Part shown: piece by piece, positions 1 through 9,470 of the stretch | How the letters are laid out: every line of letters starts with the position of its first letter | Position numbering within the stretch: position 1 is the first letter of the stretch | Position numbers and translations under genes: made by a program | The notes under the pieces: generated by a model | Told to the model about the DNA's origin: nothing | Database searches by the model: none | What the model saw: the letters and a program-made list of their open reading frames with translations, nothing else | Source: Pseudomonadota bacterium | Lineage (GTDB): Bacteria > Desulfobacterota > Binatia > Binatales > Binataceae | Direction: 5' to 3' | Length of the DNA stretch: 64,000 nucleotides | Assembly: GCA_021325025.1 (NCBI GenBank) | Contig: JAJPHZ010000013.1 | Coordinates: forward strand, 164,895-228,894

Positions 1-801
1 GCGGAGCTTGACCGCAGCTCCTCGATTTTCGCACTGGGCGGCGGCGTCGTAGGCGATTTGGCAGGCTTTGCCGCCGCGACGTTTTTGCGCGGCGTGGCGC
101 TGATTCAGGTGCCCACCACCTTGCTGGCGCAGGTCGATTCCGCGCTGGGCGGCAAGACCGCCGTCAACCATCGCCTGGGCAAGAACCTGATTGGCGCCAT
201 CTATCAGCCGCGCCTGATTGTGGCCGACGTCAGCCTGCTCAAGGCGCTGCCCGAGCGCGAATTCCGCGAAGGCATCGCCGAGGTGATCAAGTACGGCGCG
301 ATCATGGACGCGCCATTCATCGCCGAACTGGAGCGCGAGGTCGAGGGCTTGTTGGCGCGCCGGCCCGACCTGCTTGAGGCAATCGTCGAGCGCTGCCTGC
401 GCCATAAGGCCTATGTGGTCGAGCGCGATGAGCGCGAGGCGGAACTGCGTTCGATCCTCAACTTCGGCCACACCGTCGGTCACGCCCTGGAGAACTCCGT
501 GGGCTACGGACGTTACCTGCACGGTGAGGCGATCGCGATCGGGATGACCGCCGCGGCGCGCCTGTCGTGCGCGCTGGCAGGGCTGACCGCGCAGGAGGCG
601 CAGCGTCTGCGCGCCCTGCTCGGGGCCTGCGGCCTGCCCACTGCGATGCCGCCGGGATGGCGCAGCGAGGAGTTCAGACACGCGCTGGCCCGCGACAAGA
701 AGCGCTCCGGCGCAGGTGTCCGGTTCGTTCTGCTGTCCGCGCTGGGCAGCACTACAACCCGGCTGCTTGGCCTGGAAGAGGTCGAGCGGCTGCTTGCCTG
801 A
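1..801 (+). CDS. aroB: 3-dehydroquinate synthase, 5'-truncated by window edge
   Basis: Frame is open from base 1 (AELDRSSSIFALGGGVVGDLAGFAAATFLRG...); VPTTLLAQVDSALGGKTAVN and NFGHTVGHALE motifs are typical of AroB. Confidence 0.95.
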   Translation, partial: AELDRSSSIFALGGGVVGDLAGFAAATFLRGVALIQVPTTLLAQVDSALGGKTAVNHRLGKNLIGAIYQPRLIVADVSLLKALPEREFREGIAEVIKYGAIMDAPFIAELEREVEGLLARRPDLLEAIVERCLRHKAYVVERDEREAELRSILNFGHTVGHALENSVGYGRYLHGEAIAIGMTAAARLSCALAGLTAQEAQRLRALLGACGLPTAMPPGWRSEEFRHALARDKKRSGAGVRFVLLSALGSTTTRLLGLEEVERLLA

Positions 802-937
802 TTGTGGGACTATACCGCGGGTGAGGGGTCACACCGCAGCTTTGACTGGACCGATTCGCGAAGATGCTCCGCCGAACAGACGCCGTCAGCCGTTGATTTT
901 CTAGCGCCAATCCTTAGCGCTTGCGGTCCTTATCATC

Positions 938-1147
938 TCAGCGCCGTCCGTGGGGGCGGCTTTCTTCCAACTCGATGCCCTGGCGCTGGCGCCAGCGGTC
1001 GATGGCCTCCAGGCTGAAGCGCCAATCGCTGCCCAGCTTGATGGCGGGCAGTTCGCCGCGCTTGAGCAAGCGGTAGATGGTGGAGGGATGTACGCGCAGG
1101 TAATCGGAGAGTTCCTTTACGGTTACCAGTCTGGTCGGAGCAGCCAT
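938..1147 (-). CDS. Small helix-turn-helix protein, excisionase/MerR-like
   Basis: VTVKELSDYLRVHPSTIYRLLKRGELPAIKLGSDWRFSLEAIDRWRQ; ATG at 1147 preferred over the longer ORF start. Confidence 0.8.
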   Translation of the reverse strand: MAAPTRLVTVKELSDYLRVHPSTIYRLLKRGELPAIKLGSDWRFSLEAIDRWRQRQGIELEESRPHGRR

Positions 1148-1386
1148 TGTTGAATCAATCTCCCTGCCTTGGCCGACGGAAAAATTCAAGCATTCTGCCC
1201 AATTGGACAGTACTCGGGACGAAAGCAAGCAATTTTTACGCTAACTAGAACGGGAATGCAAACATTCCGCAGCAAGGGATGGTTACAATCAGGCTCAGAG
1301 CGGACTGGCGAAGCCGCCGGCGCGAAAATCGGTACACGGCGCAGCCTGCTGGCGCTCCCCAGGTCTCCGACGATGGCGGCGCAGGC

Positions 1387-1689
1387 TTAGCGTTGGGGAG
1401 GCGCGAGGATGGTCAGGGCGAACAGCGATTGTTTGCCGGTGCGCAGCGTGTGCGGCGTGCCGGCCGGGATCATCACCAGGTCGCCGGCTTTGACCTCGCG
1501 CTCCTCGCCCCCGACTCGCGCCACCGCGCCGCCCTCGATCACATAAATGATCTGGTCACCCCCGTGCGTCGCTTCGTGGCCGGGGTCATGGCCGGGCGGC
1601 AGGGTGAAAACGTCGGCGGTGCTCCGTGCGGTCTTGCACAAGGACTTGAAGGATTGGCCGCGATACTCGAACAGGTTGACGGCGTCCAT
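1387..1689 (-). CDS. Cupin domain protein
   Basis: PGHDPGHEATHGGDQIIYVIEGGAVARVGGEEREVKAGDLVMIPAGTPHTLR cupin motifs; ATG at 1689. Confidence 0.8.
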   Translation of the reverse strand: MDAVNLFEYRGQSFKSLCKTARSTADVFTLPPGHDPGHEATHGGDQIIYVIEGGAVARVGGEEREVKAGDLVMIPAGTPHTLRTGKQSLFALTILAPPQR

Positions 1690-1776
1690 AGTGAGCCTCC
1701 CGCTGTGGCGCATCGATGGTGCGCAGCCAAAGCGTAGCGCGCAAGCGCCACGCGCTTCAACCTGCAGCGGGGCGGC

Positions 1777-3612
1777 CTATTGGGCGGCCGATGACGCTTC
1801 CTGGGCGGCGGCGCGATGCTTGTTGCGCAACGCCGTCTTCAGCACCCGGTTGCGCATCCGCACCGAGGCCGGCGTCACCTCGACCAGTTCCTCTTCGTCG
1901 ATCCATTCCAGCGCCAGGTCCAGCGTCATCACGCGCGGCGGCGTCAGCCGAATGGCCTCATCATGGCCGGCGGCGCGGATGTTGGTGAGCTTCTTTTCGC
2001 GGCAGACGTTGACCGGCAGGTTGATCTCGCGCGAATATTCGCCGACGATCATCCCCTCGTAGACCGGATCGCCGGGGCCGATGAACAGCCGCCCGCGTTC
2101 CTGCAGATGGAACAGCGCGTAGCCCGACGCAACCCCTTCGCGGTCGGAGATCATCGCGCCGTTGATGCGCGACTGGATCGGTCCGCACCACGGCGCGTAG
2201 CCATTGAACAGGGTGTGCATGATGCCGGTGCCGCGCGTGTCGGTCAGAAACTGGCTGCGAAAGCCGATCAGCCCGCGCGAGGGAATCTCGTATTCCAGCC
2301 GCACGCGGCCCGTGGAATGCGTCGCCATCGAGCGCATCCGGCCTTTGCGCGGGGAGAGCAGTTGGGTGACGATGCCGATGAACTCGTCAGGGATTTCGAT
2401 CATCACCAGCTCCATCGGCTCAACCATCACGCCGTCCACGTTGCGCGTGACGACGGTGGGCTTGGAGACCTGCAGTTCGTATCCCTCGCGCCGCATCGTT
2501 TCCACCATCACCGCAAGCTGCAATTCGCCGCGCGCGATCACCCGCCATGAGTCGACGCCGGTCTCCTCGATGCGGATGCTGACGTTGCGCCGCGCCTCCA
2601 ACTCGATGCGCTCGCGCAGCTTGCGCGAGGTCACGTACTCGCCCTCACGCCCCGCCCATGGCGAGTTGTTGACCGAAAAGGTCATCGCCACGGTCGGCTC
2701 ATCGACGCGGATCGAGGGCAGCGGACGAGGGTTTTCCAAGTCGGCGATGGTCTCGCCGATGGCGATATCCTCGATGCCGGCCACGGCGATGATGTCGCCG
2801 GCGCGCGCCTGCTCCAGCTCGATGCGCTTGAGCCCGTGCCATCCGTAAATGTGGGCGATTTTGCAAACGGTGCGGCTGCCGTCCAGCCGGCACAATGAGT
2901 AGCTGGCGCCCGCGGCAATCGACCCTGCGACCACGCGCCCGATCGCCATGCGCCCGACATACTCGTTGTACTCCAGGTTGTTGGCCTGGAACTGGAGCGA
3001 GGCGCCGGGATCGATCTCGGGCCCGGGCAGATGGCGGATGATGGCCTCGAACAGCGGCTTGAGGTCGCGGCCCGTGCCTTTGGGATCTTCCAGCGCGATA
3101 CCTTCGCGGGCATTGGTGTAGAGCACCGGAAAGTCGAGCTGACTTTCGCTGGCGTCGAGATCGATGAACAGGTCGTAGACCTCGTCGAGCACTTCGGCGG
3201 GACGCGCGTCCTGGCGATCGATCTTGTTGATGCAGACGATCGGCGCCAGGCCCGCCTCCAGCGCCTTTTTCAGCACGAAGCGGGTCTGCGGCAGCGGACC
3301 TTCGCAGGCGTCGACCAGCAGCAGCACGCCGTCCACCATCGACAGCGTCCGCTCGACCTCGCCGCCGAAGTCCGAATGGCCGGGCGTGTCGACGATGTTG
3401 ATGCGGGTGGCGCCCCAGGTAATCGAGGTGTTCTTGGCCAGGATGGTGATGCCGCGCTCGCGCTCCAGGGCAAAGGAGTCGAGCACGCGTTCCATCACCT
3501 GCTCGTTGGCGCGAAAAACGCCCGATTGGCGCAGCAGCGCATCGACCAGGGTGGTCTTGCCGTGGTCAACGTGGGCGATTATGGCCAGGTTGCGTATGTC
3601 GTCGCGGCGCAT
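1777..3612 (-). CDS. typA: Translational GTPase TypA/BipA
   Basis: 611 aa; [46 protein letters not shown], and C-terminal [19 protein letters not shown]. Confidence 0.97.
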   Translation of the reverse strand: MRRDDIRNLAIIAHVDHGKTTLVDALLRQSGVFRANEQVMERVLDSFALERERGITILAKNTSITWGATRINIVDTPGHSDFGGEVERTLSMVDGVLLLVDACEGPLPQTRFVLKKALEAGLAPIVCINKIDRQDARPAEVLDEVYDLFIDLDASESQLDFPVLYTNAREGIALEDPKGTGRDLKPLFEAIIRHLPGPEIDPGASLQFQANNLEYNEYVGRMAIGRVVAGSIAAGASYSLCRLDGSRTVCKIAHIYGWHGLKRIELEQARAGDIIAVAGIEDIAIGETIADLENPRPLPSIRVDEPTVAMTFSVNNSPWAGREGEYVTSRKLRERIELEARRNVSIRIEETGVDSWRVIARGELQLAVMVETMRREGYELQVSKPTVVTRNVDGVMVEPMELVMIEIPDEFIGIVTQLLSPRKGRMRSMATHSTGRVRLEYEIPSRGLIGFRSQFLTDTRGTGIMHTLFNGYAPWCGPIQSRINGAMISDREGVASGYALFHLQERGRLFIGPGDPVYEGMIVGEYSREINLPVNVCREKKLTNIRAAGHDEAIRLTPPRVMTLDLALEWIDEEELVEVTPASVRMRNRVLKTALRNKHRAAAQEASSAAQ

Positions 3613-3808
3613 ATCGGCGGATGGTCGAATATCAAAAGCGCGGCGAATCCATTGAGGATTTCACCGCGCACGATCATTCTAACCGCCAGGAAGCGCCGAG
3701 TAAACGCGGGCGCCGGCGGCCTTGAAATTTAACCCGGCGCAAACGATGCTCTGAGGACGGCGCGGCAGATGGCGCCGCTTGGGAAAAATCCGGAGCGGAT
3801 GGAAGTCT

Positions 3809-4261
3809 ATGGCAGGCAAGTATTTTGAGGAACTCAGCGTGGGCCTGGTGGTGCAGCATCAACCCGGCCGCACCGTGACCGAGACCGACAATCTGCTCTT
3901 TACCGCGCTGACCATGAATCTGCAGCCCCTACATCTGGACGCGGAATTCTCCAAGGGGGCTGAGTTCGGGCAGCGCCTGGTCAACAGCATCTTTACCCTG
4001 GGCCTGGTGGTCGGGTTGTCGGTGGGCGATCTGACGCTGGGCACCACGGTCGGCAACCTGGGCTTTGAGAAGGTCGAGTTCCCACGTCCGGTCTTTATCG
4101 GCGACACCATCTACGCCGAGACCGAGGTAGTCGAGGTGCGCGAGTCCAGGTCGCGACCGCAGTGGGGAATCGCCACGTTCGAGCATCGCGGCCGCAACCA
4201 GCGCGGCGAAATCGTGGTGCGCGCCCGCCGCGCCGCCATGATGCGCCGCAAGCCGGCCTAG
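3809..4261 (+). CDS. MaoC-like dehydratase family protein
   Basis: [48 protein letters not shown] hot-dog/MaoC pattern. Confidence 0.85.
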   Translation: MAGKYFEELSVGLVVQHQPGRTVTETDNLLFTALTMNLQPLHLDAEFSKGAEFGQRLVNSIFTLGLVVGLSVGDLTLGTTVGNLGFEKVEFPRPVFIGDTIYAETEVVEVRESRSRPQWGIATFEHRGRNQRGEIVVRARRAAMMRRKPA

Positions 4262-4384
4262 CGGCTGACAGCCCGCCCTTTGGCTGCACGCGCCGCGGAT
4301 CGGGCGATGCGATGTGGGGGCGGCTTTTGGGCGCGCGTGGGCTGTGTTATATGCCAGCAGCAGAGAAACCCAGCGAGGTGTGCC

Positions 4385-5167
4385 ATGGCAGAGGGTAAAG
4401 CAAGACGAATGTGGGCACTGCCGGGAGCGGTATTCGTCGTGCCGCAATCGGCCCTGATGGCGGGCGGGAGCAACGACATTATCGAGGTCCCGGTGCCCTC
4501 CTTTTTGATCGAGCATCCCAAGGGACTGGTGCTGTTCGACACCGGCAGCCATCCCCGAGTTGCCGAGGACGTGGCCGCTTACTGGGGCGAGATGTTCCGT
4601 AACATGGTGCGCTTCAGCAAGGATCTCACCGTCGACAATCAGATCAAGGCGCTGGGCTACAAGGTCACCGACGTCAAGTACGTCGTGATGTCGCATCTGC
4701 ACATGGACCACACCGGCGGCCTGTTCATGTTCCCCCACGCCCGGCTGCTGACGATGAGGGGCGAGCTAAGCTACGCCTACTGGCCCGCACCCGACCGGCG
4801 CAACATCTTCCTGATCGACGACCTGCTGCCCACGCGCAACTACCAGTGGATGGAGTTGGAGGGAGAGTTCGACATGTTCGGCGACGGCAGCCTCACCTTG
4901 CTCCATACGCCCGGCCATACGCCGGGCAGCACGTCGCTGGTGGTGCGCCTGCCGCATCAGAATATCGTGCTGGCCGGTGACGTCGTACACATGCGCGACG
5001 CGCTGGACACCGAGCACACGATGTCGGTGGACACCGACCCGCAGCAGGCGGTGGCGTCGATCCGCCGGCTCAAGGCGATGCGCGACATGCAGGGCATGCG
5101 CATCTGGGTCAGCCACGATCCCAACGATTGGGCCGAGATGGGTCCGGCGCCGCGCGTGATCGAATAG
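4385..5167 (+). CDS. MBL-fold hydrolase, N-acyl-homoserine lactonase-like
   Basis: SHLHMDHTGG (HxHxDH), HTPGHTPGS, LAGDVVH; in-frame ATG at 4385. Confidence 0.75.
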   Translation: MAEGKARRMWALPGAVFVVPQSALMAGGSNDIIEVPVPSFLIEHPKGLVLFDTGSHPRVAEDVAAYWGEMFRNMVRFSKDLTVDNQIKALGYKVTDVKYVVMSHLHMDHTGGLFMFPHARLLTMRGELSYAYWPAPDRRNIFLIDDLLPTRNYQWMELEGEFDMFGDGSLTLLHTPGHTPGSTSLVVRLPHQNIVLAGDVVHMRDALDTEHTMSVDTDPQQAVASIRRLKAMRDMQGMRIWVSHDPNDWAEMGPAPRVIE

Positions 5168-5170
5168 CGG

Positions 5171-6364
5171 TCAATTGATCCTGGGCAGTCCCAGCACGCG
5201 CTGTGCAATGATGTTGCGCTGGATCTCGGAAGTGCCGGCGTAGATGGTGTCCGAGCGCGACCACAAAAACGTGTACTGCCACAGGCCGTCGCGAATCGCG
5301 TAGGGCGACTCGCGGACCAATTGGCTGGCCGGGCCCTGCAGTTCCATCGCGAACTCCTGCATGCGCTGATTGAACTCCGACCAGTGCAGCTTGAGGATTG
5401 AGCCCTCCGCGCCCGGCGTGCCGCCCTTGAGAATTTTGGAGAAGGCGCGATAGGAGGAGTACTTCATCTCCTGCAAATCGATGTAGAGCTGCGCCAGGCG
5501 GTCGCGCACGATCGGGTCCTCGACGGCCGGCCCGCCCGCGCGCCGCGTGGCGCGCGCCAATTCCACCAGCTCATCTAAGGTACGCTGGAAGCGCAGCATC
5601 ACGGCCAGCGTGGTGGTGCCGCGCTCATTGGTCAGGGTGGTCGTCGCCACGCGCCATCCCTCGTTGATCGGACCGAGCAGGTTTTGGCGCGGGATGCGCA
5701 CGTTGTCGAGAAACACTTCGCAAAATTCCATGCTGCCCGGCATCTGACGCAGGGGCCTGGGGTTGACGCCGGGGGTTTTCATGTCCACCAGCAGGTAGCT
5801 GATGCCGCGATGCTTGGGGGCGTCGGGGTCGGTGCGCGCCAGCAGGATGCCCCAGTCAGCGTAATGGGCAAACGAACTCCACACTTTCTGGCCGTTGACG
5901 ATGAACTCATCGCCGCGCAGTTCGGCGCGGGTGCGCAGCGAGGCCAAATCGGAGCCGGCGTTGGGTTCGGAGAACAGTTGACACCAGATTTCCTCGGCCG
6001 TCAGGATCTTGGACAGAAAGCGTTTTTTTTGTGCTTCGGTGCCATGCATGATCAGGGTCGGACCCACCAGATTCATGCCCACGGGATTGAGCGGGGAGGG
6101 CGCGCGAAAGCGCGCCATCTCCTCGTTGAAAATCGCCTGCTCGACCTGACTGGCGCCCTGGCCGCCATACTCGCGCGGCCACGCCATCCCGATAAAGCCC
6201 GCCTCATACAGCCGCCGGTGCCAATCGCGCAGGAACTCCGTGCGCGGCGTATCTCCAAGCTGGCGCATCCCTTCCTGGCGCAGACGCTGGGGCATGTTGG
6301 CCTGGAGAAAGGCACGTACCCGTTGCCTGAACCGTTCTTCCTCCGGCGTAAAACTGAAGTCCAT
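5171..6364 (-). CDS. Acyl-CoA dehydrogenase family protein
   Basis: MDFSFTPEEERFRQRVRAFL; CQLFSEPNAGSDLASLRTRA; C-terminal YAGTSEIQRNIIAQRVLGLPR. Confidence 0.95.
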   Translation of the reverse strand: MDFSFTPEEERFRQRVRAFLQANMPQRLRQEGMRQLGDTPRTEFLRDWHRRLYEAGFIGMAWPREYGGQGASQVEQAIFNEEMARFRAPSPLNPVGMNLVGPTLIMHGTEAQKKRFLSKILTAEEIWCQLFSEPNAGSDLASLRTRAELRGDEFIVNGQKVWSSFAHYADWGILLARTDPDAPKHRGISYLLVDMKTPGVNPRPLRQMPGSMEFCEVFLDNVRIPRQNLLGPINEGWRVATTTLTNERGTTTLAVMLRFQRTLDELVELARATRRAGGPAVEDPIVRDRLAQLYIDLQEMKYSSYRAFSKILKGGTPGAEGSILKLHWSEFNQRMQEFAMELQGPASQLVRESPYAIRDGLWQYTFLWSRSDTIYAGTSEIQRNIIAQRVLGLPRIN

Positions 6365-6421
6365 CAAAGATTCCTCTGTTGCGTCACGCGTCCAGCCTGG
6401 GAGCGAGCAGCCATCTTATAG

Positions 6422-6442
6422 ATGCGCGCGAGTGGCGCGCAT
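6422..6442. promoter_or_regulatory. Perfect inverted repeat ATGCGCGC-gagtg-GCGCGCAT between divergent acyl-CoA dehydrogenase genes; candidate operator
   Basis: 8-bp perfect arms around a 5-nt spacer in the divergent intergenic region; no experimental support. Confidence 0.4.
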
Positions 6443-6527
6443 TTGTCAAGGCAGGACGGATTTGACATGGGCGGCGGCTTGTTTAAACCTCGATTGTCGA
6501 ACGTGCGTTCGGCACACGGAGATCGGC

Positions 6528-7718
6528 ATGGACTTCGACTTCACCCCGGAACAGGAAGCATTTCGCATGGAGTTGCGCACCTGGCTGGAGGCCAACGTGC
6601 CCGAGGACCTCAAGGCCAATGCCGCCGACATGGTGCCCTCCAGTTGGGAGGAATTTGAAAAGCGCCGGGCGTTTCAGAAAAAGCTGGCGGCGGCGCGCTG
6701 GATCGGCATCTGGTGGCCGCGCGAATACGGCGGGCGCGGCGCCGGGATAATCGAGCAGGCCATCTACGACGAGGAATACGAGCGCGCGCACGCGCCACGC
6801 ATGACCAATCATCCGCCGATCAACCAATGGGGTCCGACGGTCATCCATTGGGGCACCGAGGCGCAGAAAAAACGGCTGCTGGCGCCGATGCTCAGCGGCG
6901 AGGAAACCTGGTGCCAGGGTTATTCGGAACCCAACGCGGGCTCCGACCTCGCCTCCTTGCAGACCCGCGCGGTCGACAAGGGCGACTACTTCGAGGTGAC
7001 CGGGCAGAAGATCTGGACTTCAGCGGGCCATTTCGCCGACTGGATCTACATGCTGGTGCGCACCGATCCCGCCGCGCCCAAGCACAAGGGCATTAGCTGC
7101 ATGTACGTTGACATGCACAGTCCGGGCGTGGAAGTGCGGCCGCTGATCGAAATCACCGGCGCGCATCATTTCAACGAGGTCTTCTTCGACGCCGTGCGCG
7201 TGCCCAAGGAAAACCTGGTCGGACCGCTGCACGAAGGATGGCGGGTGGCGATGACCACGCTCAACTACGAACGCGCCATCTCCGGCGGCCACAACCATGC
7301 CTCCCAGCTCAACCACCTGATCGAGCTGGCAAAAAAGGTGACCGTCAACGGGCATCCGGCCAGCGAGGATGACTACTTTCGCCAGCAGATTGCCCAACTC
7401 AAGATCGAGTTGGAATCGCTCAAGTACACCGGCTATCGCGCGCTGACGCGCCAGATCAAGGGGCAGCCGGCCGGTCCGGAGCTGTCGATGCTCAAGACGG
7501 TGGGATGCAACCTGGTGCTCAACATGATGCGGGTGGCGACCGAGATGCTGGGCGGCTTCGGCACCTTGGCGGGCCTGACGCCCAATCCTTCCATACCCGA
7601 TGCGCGCGAGTGGCTGCATCGGGTGCTGGGCGTGCGCGGCGTGACGATCGCCGGCGGCACAACCGAGATTTCGCGCAACATCATCGGCGAGCGCACTCTG
7701 GGCCTGCCCAAGAGCTGA
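6528..7718 (+). CDS. Acyl-CoA dehydrogenase family protein
   Basis: MDFDFTPEQEAFRMELRTWLEANVP; CQGYSEPNAGSDLASLQTRA; IAGGTTEISRNIIGERTLGLPK; ATG at 6528. Confidence 0.95.
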   Translation: MDFDFTPEQEAFRMELRTWLEANVPEDLKANAADMVPSSWEEFEKRRAFQKKLAAARWIGIWWPREYGGRGAGIIEQAIYDEEYERAHAPRMTNHPPINQWGPTVIHWGTEAQKKRLLAPMLSGEETWCQGYSEPNAGSDLASLQTRAVDKGDYFEVTGQKIWTSAGHFADWIYMLVRTDPAAPKHKGISCMYVDMHSPGVEVRPLIEITGAHHFNEVFFDAVRVPKENLVGPLHEGWRVAMTTLNYERAISGGHNHASQLNHLIELAKKVTVNGHPASEDDYFRQQIAQLKIELESLKYTGYRALTRQIKGQPAGPELSMLKTVGCNLVLNMMRVATEMLGGFGTLAGLTPNPSIPDAREWLHRVLGVRGVTIAGGTTEISRNIIGERTLGLPKS

Positions 7719-7742
7719 CGCGGCGCGTGCGACGACAGCGCA

Positions 7743-8495
7743 TCAATGCCGCAGTGCGCGGTCCTGGATGATCAGCGAGCGCAGGTCGCTGCGCTTGAAC
7801 AGCCCCTCGACACTGCGCGTAAACGCCACCGACAGCACCTCGCCCGGCTCGTCGTAGATGCTGGCCGTGTCCTCGGGTATCAGGCCCGGATTGTCGGGCG
7901 GATCGCTGTAGGTCTCGCTGCTGATCCCTTGCCAGAACGGGACATGGAAGGGCGGCTTGTAGATGGTCGCATCGAGCGCGAACTCGGCCACCGTCTGCCA
8001 GCTCCCGTTTCTGTCGTTGTCGATCACGCGCTGCTTGCGCACCCAGCATTTGACGATTTTGCTTTGCAGCACGTAGTCAGCATCCACCGGCTGGGGGATG
8101 TAGGTGCTCTCGGCTGAGGTTGAGGCGATCATCCCCGCTTCCTGCACCGCCTGCTCCAGCGCCTTTTGGACCGTCGTCGCCATGTCGGTTACATACAGGC
8201 GCTGAATCTTCGCGCCGCTGGCATCCAGCGTCACGCCGATCTGCTGGCCCGGCGTGGAGTCCTGCGGCGAGGACGCGCCGTTGTTGGCGCACGCGTCGGT
8301 TACCGCCAGCACCAGCATCCGCCGCGGCGGGTAGGAATGCTCAAAGCCTTTGACCAGCCCCGGATAAAAAGCCAAGGTCTGATTTGAAGCAGCCTCCATC
8401 GGCGAGGTCGAACTGACCGTCGAGCAGCCTGCCAACGCTGCGATGGTGAGCGCCATCAGCAAACAGCGGCCGACACGGCCCGCGGGCTGCACCAA
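7743..8495 (-). CDS. Putative lipoprotein at distal end of kinase/FHA locus
   Basis: Signal peptide with lipobox (LMALTIAALAGCS); 7-bp gap to the upstream FHA gene. Confidence 0.7.
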   Translation of the reverse strand: MVQPAGRVGRCLLMALTIAALAGCSTVSSTSPMEAASNQTLAFYPGLVKGFEHSYPPRRMLVLAVTDACANNGASSPQDSTPGQQIGVTLDASGAKIQRLYVTDMATTVQKALEQAVQEAGMIASTSAESTYIPQPVDADYVLQSKIVKCWVRKQRVIDNDRNGSWQTVAEFALDATIYKPPFHVPFWQGISSETYSDPPDNPGLIPEDTASIYDEPGEVLSVAFTRSVEGLFKRSDLRSLIIQDRALRH

Positions 8496-8501
8496 ATCCT
8501 C

Positions 8502-9380
8502 CTAGCTGCCGGATGTCTGGGTCCGTTCGCGAAACAGAAACAAGGTTGCACCCACCTCGATTCGGTCGCCGCTCTTGAGCGCCTGGCGGCCGTTGACCGG
8601 TACCCGATTGACGCTGACCGCGCCGCCTCCGGTGGGGCTCAGGAAGAAGTTCTTGCCCTCGCGCCGGATGATCGCATGCTGGGGGAGGATCGACTGATCG
8701 CCAAACAACCCGACGTCGCTTTCCTCCGCTCTGCCGATCACCGTGACCGGCTTGACCAGGGCGTATTCGCGCCCTTCGCGGGCGTTGCGGCTGCCGCTGC
8801 GCACCACCATCAGCGAGCCCTGCTTGAGCAGTTCGGTCACCAGTCCGATGAAGAAACCGATCAGGGCGCCCAGGATGATGATCGCGATGGCGCGGCCCAG
8901 GGTCTGGGGAAAAGTCAGAGTCAGCAGTTGATAGACCAGGCCGCCCAGCGCCCCGCCCAGAATTCCGCCCAACGCGCCGTTGCGCTGGCGGGCGGTGGAG
9001 CGCGACGCGGTGCCCACGCCCAGACCGACCGCGATGCCCAGGATCGCCCATCCCACGACACGGCCGTACAGACCGCTGAGGATGTCGAAGCTCAGCTCTC
9101 CTACTACCAGGCCAACCGCACCGCCGATGGCGCCGATAACGCCGCCGCTGCGCACGCCGCGCAAAGCCTGGCGCCATTGACCGACGCTCATGGCTTCAAT
9201 GGCGGCCAGAAAGGCGCCGATAAACAGCCCGATCAGGGCGCCCAGCACCGCATCGCGCAGATAAACGAAACGGATGCCCAGGAAGGCTTCCGCCGCGCCC
9301 CAGGCTGCGAGTCCCCCCAGCCCGCCGGCCACGGCATAAAACACCAGTTTTTCGCGTGATACGTTAATCGCCATCGTCAA
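8502..9380 (-). CDS. Membrane protein with glycine-rich transmembrane region and C-terminal FHA domain
   Basis: Multiple GGxxGxxxG hydrophobic segments, then VTVIGRAEESDVGLFGDQSILPQHAIIRREGKNFFLSPTGGGAVSVN. Confidence 0.8.
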   Translation of the reverse strand: MTMAINVSREKLVFYAVAGGLGGLAAWGAAEAFLGIRFVYLRDAVLGALIGLFIGAFLAAIEAMSVGQWRQALRGVRSGGVIGAIGGAVGLVVGELSFDILSGLYGRVVGWAILGIAVGLGVGTASRSTARQRNGALGGILGGALGGLVYQLLTLTFPQTLGRAIAIIILGALIGFFIGLVTELLKQGSLMVVRSGSRNAREGREYALVKPVTVIGRAEESDVGLFGDQSILPQHAIIRREGKNFFLSPTGGGAVSVNRVPVNGRQALKSGDRIEVGATLFLFRERTQTSGS

Positions 9381-9470
9381 GACATCGCCGGCGCCTGCCC
9401 GGGCGGCCGACCGCCGGCATCAGTTCCAGAATGACAGGATGACCAACCGGTGCCTAAACGGCAAGGGTTC

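Noticed and set aside
938-1228. Excisionase-like HTH protein as sign of a prophage or integrative element
   Set aside because: No integrase, phage genes, direct repeats or tRNA nearby; small stand-alone proteins of this type are common.
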